Positions 1 through 5,585 of a DNA stretch of 5,585 nt are shown one piece after another. Position 1 is the stretch's first letter; the number at the start of each line of letters is the position of its first letter. Where the stretch lies: the NCBI GenBank assembly GCA_026982145.1, contig JALSHQ010000056.1:1-5585 (forward strand), written 5' to 3'. Under the pieces are notes generated by a model. The model had not been told where the DNA came from, did no database searches, and saw nothing but the letters and a program-made list of their open reading frames with translations. The translations under genes and the position numbers were made by a program. The stretch is from Gammaproteobacteria bacterium (GTDB lineage: Bacteria > Pseudomonadota > Gammaproteobacteria > SZUA-140).

Positions 1-596
1 CTCACCGGGGTGCCGGTGGGGGCTGCGATGTCCATGCCGCTATGCGGTTTTCGTGGTTGACCGTTGAAGATGCGGCGCAGCCCAAACGAGCTGCTGCGTC
101 GTCCCTCAACAGGTGAAATAAAGGCTAAATCGTGAAGTGTGCGCGCATCCCAATGCGCCAATGTTTTTTGGGTACGCCGCTTTTCACGGGTGATGCGCTC
201 CATGTCTTCTGCATAAGGGTTGACCTTGCGCTTGTTGGTAACCGTGAGGCGCTGCGTTTTATAGGCTTTGTTCTTGATTGAAAAGTGGTGTGCGACAGTT
301 TTACCTGTGGCCATCTGTTGTTTGATTTGGTGACTGCCGGGCTTCGCTGTGAGTGGAATGCCGACCACCGCCAGCCAGCGATCACCATTATTGATCACCA
401 GTAGCGATTTATTGTTGTAATGAGCCGCTGGCACTGCTCCGTGGCTATCCTCAGCAAGCTCAACGATGACCACCCCGCCGGGCACGGCAGATGTGTTCGG
501 TAGCGTGACCGCCTGCGCCGTTTGTACCAAGAAGAGCAGCACAAAAGCGATGCCAAAGCAGCGCAGCAGCGTGGTTTGATATTTTACTTTACTCAT
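1..596 (-). CDS. Secreted M23 family (LytM-type) peptidoglycan endopeptidase, N-terminal part, truncated by window edge
   Basis: This frame is open from an ATG at 596 to the left edge, giving 198 residues and no stop. Residues 1-29 form a signal peptide: basic start MSKVK, hydrophobic core around residues 14-24 (FGIAFVLLFLV), and a likely cleavage site after AQA (27-29). The mature protein should therefore act in the periplasm or at the envelope. Residues about 37-125 form a beta-rich domain (VPGGVVIVEL, LVINNGDRWLAVVGIPL) of the kind that precedes the catalytic domain in this M23 subgroup. From about residue 159 the M23 domain begins: FISPVEGRRSSSFGLRR, then PHSGMDIAAPTGTPV. H185 and D189 match the first two zinc ligands (H-x3-D). 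The later H-x-H ligand lies outside the window, so catalytic competence cannot be confirmed. Family members cleave peptide cross-links of murein. The ATG overlaps the end of xseA (ATGAGTAA), and AGAGG at 606-610 supports this start. Family assignment is secure; the substrate bond and a gene name are not. Confidence 0.93.
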   Translation of the reverse strand, partial: MSKVKYQTTLLRCFGIAFVLLFLVQTAQAVTLPNTSAVPGGVVIVELAEDSHGAVPAAHYNNKSLLVINNGDRWLAVVGIPLTAKPGSHQIKQQMATGKTVAHHFSIKNKAYKTQRLTVTNKRKVNPYAEDMERITREKRRTQKTLAHWDARTLHDLAFISPVEGRRSSSFGLRRIFNGQPRKPHSGMDIAAPTGTPV

Positions 597-1995
597 TATT
601 GATAGCCTCTGTGACTACGCATAGCAGTCGCCCTTGCGCTAGCTTTGTCTCAACCCGATCTCCGATCGCGACTGCGCTGGCATCGCGCAGTACTTTGCCT
701 TTATGGTGGGTCGTCATTGAAAAGCCGCGCCCCAGCACCGCCAGCGGACTGACGGCATCGAGCGTGCGGCTCGCCGCCTGTAACTGCTGTTGGCGCTGTT
801 GCAACTGCTGCTGTGTGGCACGTTTTAGGCGTGATGTCAGCTGTTGCTGCCGCTGCTGAAGTTGCTGAATATGGATGCTAGGGTTGTGCTGTAATAGTTT
901 GGTAGCTGCGTGAGCGAGCCCACTGCGGCGCTGTTGCAGTTGCTGCTGCAGGTTGCGTTGCAGCCGCTGTTCCAGCCCATCAAGGCGTTGTGCTTGCTGC
1001 TGTAGCTGTTGCCCCGGGTGTTGCTGCTGCAACCTTTTTTCCAACCATACGCGTTGTTGCTGGCGCTGGTTAAGCTGCTGCGTTATCGCGGTTTGCAGGT
1101 GTGACTGGAGCTGTGTAAAGCGCTTTAGCCATGCATCGCGATCTGGGCTGACCAGCTCGGCGGCACCTGATGGGGTGGGGGCGCGCAGGTCGGCCACAAA
1201 ATCGGCGATGGTAAAATCGACCTCATGGCCAACGCCAGAGACGATCGGGATCGGGCAGTTGTGAATGGCACGCGCCACCTGCTCATCATTAAAAGCGATC
1301 AGATCTTCAAGTGAGCCGCCGCCACGCGCCACAATCAACACATCGCACTCTTTGCGCTTGCCCGCTGCTTCCAGTGCGCTCACGATCTCTGAGGCCGCCG
1401 CAGAACCTTGCACCGCGACGGGGTAAATCACGACCGGAATCGCCGGAAAACGCCGCTCCAAAATGTGCAAAATATCACGTACGGCCGCCCCCGTGGGGGA
1501 GGTGATCACACCGATTTGGGCGGGCAGCGTCGGCACGGCTTTTTTAGCGGCGGCATCAAACAGCCCCTCAGTATCGAGGCGCTGTTTAAGCTGCTCAAAC
1601 GCACGGCGCAGCGCGCCATCGCCCGCTTCCTCCATATGTTCAATGAGCATCTGGTACTCTCCTCGCGCCTCATACAGGCTCAACTGCGCGCGCACCAGCA
1701 CTTGGCTGCCATTTTCAGGCTGAAAGCGCAGTCGGCTATTTTTGCCACGAAACATCGCGCAGCGGATCTGCGCCGAGGCGTCTTTAAGGGTGAAATACCA
1801 GTGGCCGGAAGTGGGGCGAGCAAGGTTCGAAATTTCTGCCTCTACCCATACCAGCGGGAAATTTCCCTCTAGTAGGTCGCGCACTTCACGATTCAGGCGT
1901 GAAACGCTAAAGATCTCACGCTGGGGGCGGCTGTGGGCTGCCGGTGTCTCTGCGGGGGGGGTATAGAAATCTCGGAATTTACTCATGGATCTCAT
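589..1995 (-). CDS. xseA: Exodeoxyribonuclease VII large subunit
   Basis: XseA is the catalytic large subunit of exonuclease VII. With several copies of the small subunit XseB it degrades single-stranded DNA from both ends to oligonucleotides, acting in the cytoplasm in mismatch repair and DNA-damage processing. The 468-residue protein (E. coli 456) has an N-terminal OB fold at about 28-125 (LVWVEAEISNLARPTSGHWY), then a catalytic domain with conserved blocks GVITSPTGAAVRD (162-174), ARGGGSLEDL (223-232), SGVGHEVDFT (253-262) and RAPTPSGAAEL (271-281). A long coiled coil covers about 290-413, and the C-terminal segment has LGRGFS (421-426). Residues 295-413 are strikingly glutamine rich. ATG at 1993-1995 is taken as start; a second in-frame ATG at 1984-1986 (MSKFRDF) is equally plausible and neither has a strong Shine-Dalgarno. 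It is divergent from guaB, as in E. coli, and its stop overlaps the downstream peptidase start. No xseB is seen here, so the small subunit must be encoded elsewhere. Confidence 0.98.
   Translation of the reverse strand: MRSMSKFRDFYTPPAETPAAHSRPQREIFSVSRLNREVRDLLEGNFPLVWVEAEISNLARPTSGHWYFTLKDASAQIRCAMFRGKNSRLRFQPENGSQVLVRAQLSLYEARGEYQMLIEHMEEAGDGALRRAFEQLKQRLDTEGLFDAAAKKAVPTLPAQIGVITSPTGAAVRDILHILERRFPAIPVVIYPVAVQGSAAASEIVSALEAAGKRKECDVLIVARGGGSLEDLIAFNDEQVARAIHNCPIPIVSGVGHEVDFTIADFVADLRAPTPSGAAELVSPDRDAWLKRFTQLQSHLQTAITQQLNQRQQQRVWLEKRLQQQHPGQQLQQQAQRLDGLEQRLQRNLQQQLQQRRSGLAHAATKLLQHNPSIHIQQLQQRQQQLTSRLKRATQQQLQQRQQQLQAASRTLDAVSPLAVLGRGFSMTTHHKGKVLRDASAVAIGDRVETKLAQGRLLCVVTEAINNE
606..610 (-). 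promoter_or_regulatory. Ribosome binding site for the M23 peptidase, inside the xseA 3' end
   Basis: On the minus strand AGAGG lies 9 bases upstream of the peptidase ATG (594-596), within the last codons of xseA. Together with the ATGAGTAA overlap it supports internal initiation coupled to xseA translation. It is a short match, chosen for its position. Confidence 0.55.
757..1113 (-). repeat. CAG/CAA-rich low-complexity coding tract in xseA (poly-Gln coiled coil)
   Basis: These codons specify XseA residues 295-413, of which 42 of 119 are glutamine (counted by hand). They occur in recurring modules such as LQQRQQQL, RLQQQ and QQQLQQR. On the plus strand this reads as an irregular run of CTG/TTG triplets. 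The units are not exact tandem copies, so this is compositional bias within a coiled coil rather than a simple microsatellite. Total protein length stays near the family norm. Confidence 0.75.
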
Positions 1996-2060
1996 GATAA
2001 CATCTTGAACAAAATAGAAAATCCACTCTTGGGTTGGATCGTGGCGGCGGATATTTCCGG

Positions 2061-2089
2061 TTTACCGCGCAGGCTGCACTCTCTATAAT
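2061..2089 (+). promoter_or_regulatory. Sigma70-type promoter of the guaBA operon
   Basis: A perfect -10 hexamer TATAAT (2084-2089) is preceded by a 17-base spacer and a -35-like TTTACC (2061-2066, 4 of 6 matches to TTGACA). Transcription would start near 2095-2097, leaving a leader of about 25 bases before guaB. The segment just after the -10 (ACCCGGC) is GC rich. Such a discriminator is typical of promoters repressed by ppGpp in the stringent response, and the E. coli guaB promoter is known to be under stringent and growth-rate control. No convincing PurR operator is visible around it. Confidence 0.8.
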
Positions 2090-2107
2090 ACCCGGCTAGT
2101 TTTTGAT

Positions 2108-2112
2108 AGGGG
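2108..2112 (+). promoter_or_regulatory. Ribosome binding site of guaB
   Basis: AGGGG lies 7 bases upstream of the guaB ATG at 2120, a good Shine-Dalgarno match at standard spacing. It supports the chosen start. Confidence 0.75.
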
Positions 2113-2119
2113 CCACTAT

Positions 2120-3577
2120 ATGCGTATTGCTCAGGAAGCGTTCACCTTTGATGATGTACTGCTACTGCCAGATCATTCCACGGTGCTGCCGCGAGAGGTT
2201 GACCTCAGAACACGCCTAACGCGCGAAATCACGCTGAATATTCCGCTGATCTCATCGGCGATGGATACCGTCACCGAAGCACGCCTTGCGATTGCACTGG
2301 CGCAAGAGGGCGGCATCGGCATCATCCATAAAAATATGACAGCCGAACAGCAAGCCAATGAAGTTCGCGCCGTCAAAAAATATGAGAGTGGCGTGATCAA
2401 AGAGCCGATCACCGTCTCACCCGATGTGACGATTCGTGAAGTGATGGGCATTACCCGTGCTAACAAGATCTCCGGCGTACCGGTGGTCGACGGCGAAGCG
2501 CTGGTCGGCATTGTGACCGGGCGAGATCTCCGCTTTGAGACCCAGTTAGACAACCCGGTCTCCAGCATCATGACCCCCAAAGCACGCTTGGTTACGGTGC
2601 GAGAGGGTGCTGAGCGTGACGAGATTCTCTCACTGCTGCATAAATATCGCATTGAAAAAGTGCTGGTGATCAACGACAGCTTCCACCTGCGCGGCCTGAT
2701 CACAGTGAAAGATATTCAAAAATCGACTGATTTCCCCAACGCTTGCAAAGATAGTGTGGGTCATTTGCGCGTAGGCGCGGCGGTGGGTACAGAGGCTGAT
2801 GACCGTATTGAAGCGTTGGTGAATGCCGGCGTGGATGTGTTGATTGTAGACACCGCGCATGGCCACTCACAAAAAGTGCTCGACCGTGTGAGCTGGGTTA
2901 AAAAGAATTTTCCTGATGTGCAGTTAATTGGCGGCAATGTGGGCACTGGTGAAGCGGCAAAAGCGCTGGCGGATGCGGGTGCCGATGGTGTGAAGGTGGG
3001 CATTGGGCCGGGGTCGATCTGCACCACTCGTATCGTGACTGGTGTCGGTGTGCCACAGGTCACCGCGATCGCTAATGTGGCCAAAGCGCTGGAAGGCACC
3101 GGCGTGCCGTTAATTGCCGATGGTGGCATCCGTTTCTCGGGTGATTTGGCCAAGGCGATTGTCGCGGGGGCACATGCGATCATGATCGGCAGCATGTTTG
3201 CCGGCACCGAAGAGTCACCGGGTGAGGTCGAGCTTTTTCAGGGGCGCTCTTATAAATCGTATCGCGGCATGGGGTCACTCGGTGCGATGAGTGCCGCGCA
3301 CGGCTCCAGTGATCGCTACTTTCAGGAAGAGCACCAGATCGAAAAGCTGGTGCCAGAAGGGATCGAAGGGCGTGTGGCATACAAAGGGAGCATGGTCGCG
3401 ATTGTCCACCAGCTGCTGGGTGGTGTGCGTGCCAGCATGGGCTACACGGGTTGTGCCAACATTGCAGAGATGCGCACCAAACCGCGCTTTGTGCGCGTGA
3501 CCGGGGCAGGGATGAAAGAGAGCCATGTTCATGATGTCACCATCACCAAAGAAGCGCCCAATTACCGTATCGATTAA
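2120..3577 (+). CDS. guaB: Inosine-5'-monophosphate dehydrogenase
   Basis: GuaB oxidises IMP to XMP with NAD+, the first committed step of guanine nucleotide synthesis, in the cytoplasm and usually as a tetramer or octamer. The product is 485 residues (E. coli 488). It begins with the standard N-terminus (ALTFDDVLL-like, here AFTFDDVLLLPDHS). A CBS-domain pair sits at about 93-203 (for example ISGVPVVDGEALVGIVTGRD and VLVINDSFHLRGLIT) inserted in the TIM barrel. The catalytic loop is GIGPGSICTTR with nucleophile C301. The phosphate-binding segment is IADGGIRFSGD (332-342), and the mobile flap carries the R399-Y400 dyad in DRYFQEE. All key residues are present, so the enzyme should be active. 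It is the first gene of the guaBA operon, with a clear promoter and Shine-Dalgarno upstream, and is followed 57 bases later by guaA. No frameshift or unusual insertion is seen. Confidence 0.99.
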   Translation: MRIAQEAFTFDDVLLLPDHSTVLPREVDLRTRLTREITLNIPLISSAMDTVTEARLAIALAQEGGIGIIHKNMTAEQQANEVRAVKKYESGVIKEPITVSPDVTIREVMGITRANKISGVPVVDGEALVGIVTGRDLRFETQLDNPVSSIMTPKARLVTVREGAERDEILSLLHKYRIEKVLVINDSFHLRGLITVKDIQKSTDFPNACKDSVGHLRVGAAVGTEADDRIEALVNAGVDVLIVDTAHGHSQKVLDRVSWVKKNFPDVQLIGGNVGTGEAAKALADAGADGVKVGIGPGSICTTRIVTGVGVPQVTAIANVAKALEGTGVPLIADGGIRFSGDLAKAIVAGAHAIMIGSMFAGTEESPGEVELFQGRSYKSYRGMGSLGAMSAAHGSSDRYFQEEHQIEKLVPEGIEGRVAYKGSMVAIVHQLLGGVRASMGYTGCANIAEMRTKPRFVRVTGAGMKESHVHDVTITKEAPNYRID

Positions 3578-3587
3578 CCATTTACCC

Positions 3588-3604
3588 GGCAGCGAGCTGC
3601 TGCC
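3588..3604 (+). other. Small intercistronic hairpin between guaB and guaA
   Basis: GGCAGC (3588-3593) and GCTGCC (3599-3604) form a perfect 6-bp GC-rich stem around a GAGCT loop, 10 bases after the guaB stop. It is followed by CTATTATTAA rather than a run of T, so it does not look like a full intrinsic terminator. It might tune transcript stability or the GuaB:GuaA ratio, which is inference only. A stem this short can arise by chance. Confidence 0.45.
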
Positions 3605-3634
3605 CTATTATTAACCTACTCAATTGGCCAAGCC

Positions 3635-5218
3635 GTGACTGATCATAATATCCACTCTGACCGTATCTTGATTCTTGATTTTGGCTCCCAATATAGCCAG
3701 CTCATTGCACGTCGCGTGCGTGAGGCGGGGGTTTATTGTGAACTTCATGCTTGGGATATGAGTGAGCAAGCGGTGCGTGACTTCAACCCCAAAGGGATTA
3801 TTCTCTCTGGTGGGCCGGAGTCTGTCACGGCTGATGAAGCATCACCACGTGCACCCGAGATCGTGTTCCAACTGGAAGTGCCGGTGCTCGGCATCTGCTA
3901 CGGCATGCAGACGATGGCGGCGCAGATGGGGGGCGAAGTTGAATCTGCCGACCATCACGAATATGGCCACGCACAGGTGCGCGCACGAGGCCACTCACAA
4001 CTACTGCTCGACATCGAAGATCACACCACCGTTGAGGGTTACGGCATGCTTGATGTCTGGATGAGCCATGGGGATCGTGTGAGCAAGCTGCCAGAAGGGT
4101 TCAAATTAATCGCGAGCACAGAGAGCGCACCGATTGCGGGCATTGCGGATGAGTCGCGTGGTTTCTACGGCCTCCAATTTCATCCGGAAGTGACGCACAC
4201 CCATCAGGGCAAGCGCATTATCGATCGCTTTGTCCATTTCATCTGTGGCTGCGAACAGTTATGGACGGCTGAAAACATCATCGAAGATAGCATTCAGCAA
4301 GTGCGCCAACAGGTTGGCACCGACGAGGTTTTGCTAGGACTTTCGGGTGGGGTGGATTCCTCCGTTGTGGCGGCATTGTTGCACAAAGCGATTGGCGACC
4401 ATCTCACCTGCGTCTTTGTCGACAACGGTCTGTTACGCCTCAATGAAGGTGACCAAGTGATGGCGATATTTGCTGAGCACATGGGGGTCAAGGTGATCCG
4501 TGTGGACGCTGAAACGCGCTTTCTTACCGCGCTTGACGGCGTAAATGACCCAGAACAGAAACGAAAAATCATCGGCAATCTATTTATTAAGGTCTTTGAA
4601 GAAGAGGCCGAGAAGCTGGCGAATGTAAAATGGCTGGCGCAAGGCACGATCTATCCTGATGTGATCGAATCAGCAGGTGCCAAGAGCGGCAAGGCGCATG
4701 TGATCAAATCACACCATAACGTTGGTGGCCTGCCAGAAAATATGAAGCTGAATCTGGTCGAGCCGCTGCGAGAGCTGTTTAAAGATGAAGTGCGCCGCCT
4801 CGGTGTAGAACTGGGATTAGCGCATGAAATGGTATATCGCCACCCCTTCCCGGGGCCGGGGCTTGGGGTGCGTATTCTGGGCGAAGTCAAAAAAGAGTAT
4901 GCAGATTTACTGCGCCGAGCCGACGCGATCTTCATTGAAGAGCTGCACAAGCATGAGCTCTACCAAAAGGTCAGCCAAGCATTTACTGTATTTTTGCCGG
5001 TAAAATCGGTTGGCGTGGTGGGAGATCAGCGCCGCTATGAATATGTAGTCGCAGTGCGCGCGGTTGAAACCATCGATTTCATGACCGCACGCTGGGCGCA
5101 CCTACCGTATGAATTTCTAGAAGTGATCTCTAGCCGCATTATCAACGAAGTTCCCGGCATCTCACGGGTCGCCTATGATATCTCCAGCAAACCACCCGCC
5201 ACCATCGAGTGGGAGTAG
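3635..5218 (+). CDS. guaA: GMP synthase (glutamine-hydrolysing)
   Basis: GuaA converts XMP to GMP using ATP and ammonia released from glutamine, completing the pathway begun by GuaB. The 527-residue product (E. coli 525) has an N-terminal class I glutamine amidotransferase domain at about 10-205, with catalytic C88 (GICYG), H183 and E185 (QFHPEVTH). The ATP-pyrophosphatase domain follows, with the P-loop SGGVDSS at 237-243. The C-terminal XMP-binding and dimerisation domain includes RHPFPGPGLGVR (402-413) and ends in the family-typical KPPATIEWE. The start is a GTG at 3635. The residues after it (TDHNIHSDRILILDFGSQY) align with the usual N-terminus, so the start is well supported although no good Shine-Dalgarno precedes it. 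It lies 57 bases downstream of guaB and probably shares its transcript. Its stop codon directly abuts the stop of the convergent integrase gene. Confidence 0.99.
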   Translation: MTDHNIHSDRILILDFGSQYSQLIARRVREAGVYCELHAWDMSEQAVRDFNPKGIILSGGPESVTADEASPRAPEIVFQLEVPVLGICYGMQTMAAQMGGEVESADHHEYGHAQVRARGHSQLLLDIEDHTTVEGYGMLDVWMSHGDRVSKLPEGFKLIASTESAPIAGIADESRGFYGLQFHPEVTHTHQGKRIIDRFVHFICGCEQLWTAENIIEDSIQQVRQQVGTDEVLLGLSGGVDSSVVAALLHKAIGDHLTCVFVDNGLLRLNEGDQVMAIFAEHMGVKVIRVDAETRFLTALDGVNDPEQKRKIIGNLFIKVFEEEAEKLANVKWLAQGTIYPDVIESAGAKSGKAHVIKSHHNVGGLPENMKLNLVEPLRELFKDEVRRLGVELGLAHEMVYRHPFPGPGLGVRILGEVKKEYADLLRRADAIFIEELHKHELYQKVSQAFTVFLPVKSVGVVGDQRRYEYVVAVRAVETIDFMTARWAHLPYEFLEVISSRIINEVPGISRVAYDISSKPPATIEWE

Positions 5219-5585
5219 CTACCCTAGAACGCCGCCCAGCGGGCTGATTACCGCATTGCCACCGCGCTGAATCACATGGGTGTAGATCTGCGTGGTACGC
5301 ACATCCTTGTGCCCAAGCTGCTCTTGCACAGTGCGAATATCCGCGCCGCGTTCTAGTAGGTGGGTGGCAAAGGAGTGCCGCAGTGTGTGGCAGCTTGCGG
5401 GTTTTTGAATCCCGGCTCGACGAATGCTATTTTTAATCGCACGTTGCAGCGCGCTTTCGTTAAGATGATGGCGGCGAATTTTATTTGAATGCGGATCAAG
5501 GCTCCTGCGCGAGGCGGGAAAAAGATATTGCCATGCCCACTGCTTACCTGCACTGGGGTATTTTCGTGCCAGCGCATGAGGCAGA
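5219..5585 (-). CDS. intI: Integron integrase (IntI-type tyrosine recombinase), C-terminal part, truncated by window edge
   Basis: The last 121 residues are present; the N-terminus lies beyond the right edge. Tyrosine recombinase boxes are clear: HTLRHSFATHLLERGADI, then LGHKDVRTTQIYTH. Counting from the first complete residue, H66-x-x-R69, H92 and nucleophile Y101 are all present. Their spacing (3, 23 and 9 residues) equals that of class 1 IntI (H277, R280, H303, Y312). Ahead of this, ALARKYPSAGKQWAWQYLFP followed by SLDPHSNKIRRHHLNE matches the extra segment that separates integron integrases from XerC/XerD and phage integrases. IntI proteins recombine folded single-stranded attC sites of gene cassettes with attI. 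The reading frame is intact in the visible part. The gene converges on guaA with no intervening base. GC of the segment is about 56%, like its neighbours, giving no sign of recent transfer. The promoter and any LexA control lie outside. A degenerate cassette-less integrase is possible, but the class call is strong. Confidence 0.92.
   Translation of the reverse strand, partial: LPHALARKYPSAGKQWAWQYLFPASRRSLDPHSNKIRRHHLNESALQRAIKNSIRRAGIQKPASCHTLRHSFATHLLERGADIRTVQEQLGHKDVRTTQIYTHVIQRGGNAVISPLGGVLG

Noticed and set aside
125..388. Minus-strand open frame of 87 residues
   Set aside because: It is out of frame with the M23 peptidase, whose own frame has a signal peptide and conserved motifs throughout the same interval.
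780..1090. CTG/TTG-rich stretch considered as a microsatellite or CRISPR-like repeat
   Set aside because: Units are irregular, there are no unique spacers, and the stretch encodes a plausible coiled coil in XseA.
599..1872. Several plus-strand open frames opposite xseA, including Cys-rich ones of 86 and 103 residues and one of 154 residues
   Set aside because: They are antisense shadows. The Cys/Trp/Arg runs come from the complement of CAG-type glutamine codons, and xseA is fully supported on the minus strand.
1996..2060. Possible xseA promoter on the minus strand (TATTTT-like -10)
   Set aside because: The -10 candidate is poor and no -35 match sits at proper spacing, so it is not annotated. 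A promoter must exist in this interval, but I cannot place it.
3588..3610. Hairpin after guaB considered as an intrinsic terminator
   Set aside because: No T run follows, the stem is only 6 bp, and guaA downstream has no clear promoter of its own.
2173..5101. Minus-strand and alternative plus-strand frames within guaB and guaA
   Set aside because: No family motifs, and fully covered by two well-conserved genes with intact catalytic residues.
5224..5356. Inverted 8-mers CTAGAACG (5224-5231) and CGTTCTAG (5349-5356) considered as recombination or attC-like arms
   Set aside because: Both lie inside the integrase coding frame and encode conserved-type segments (VLG and LLER). They lack the attC core consensus and the match is short enough to be chance.
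5353..5577. Minus-strand open frame of 74 residues near the right edge
   Set aside because: It is an out-of-frame shadow of the integrase. The integrase frame is continuous from the edge to the stop at 5219 and contains the recombinase motifs.

Overview
The window looks like a bacterial chromosome, most likely gammaproteobacterial, with moderately high GC (about 56% counted over the last 365 bases). The basis is the divergent pair xseA <-> guaB-guaA, an arrangement known from Escherichia coli and relatives, and protein lengths and motifs that match the gammaproteobacterial versions. The genus cannot be fixed from the sequence alone.

Layout: (1) Bases 1-596, minus strand, hold the first 198 residues of a secreted M23 (LytM-type) cell-wall endopeptidase that runs off the left edge. 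(2) Bases 589-1995, minus strand, hold xseA, the large subunit of exonuclease VII, with a very glutamine-rich coiled-coil segment. The peptidase start codon overlaps the xseA stop by 8 bases, so the two probably form a translationally coupled unit. (3) A 124-base divergent intergenic region carries a clear sigma70-type promoter for guaB. (4) guaB (2120-3577) and guaA (3635-5218), plus strand, form the GMP-synthesis operon: IMP -> XMP -> GMP. They are separated by 57 bases containing a small hairpin. (5) From 5219 to the right edge, on the minus strand, lie the last 121 residues of a tyrosine recombinase with the hallmarks of an integron integrase (IntI). Its stop codon directly abuts the guaA stop codon.

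The housekeeping part is ordinary. The point of interest is the right edge: an integron integrase whose 3' end touches guaA. In the usual integron layout its attI site and any gene-cassette array would lie to the right of this window, beyond the integrase start. No cassette or attC site is visible inside the window. Most other open frames are shadows of these five genes.
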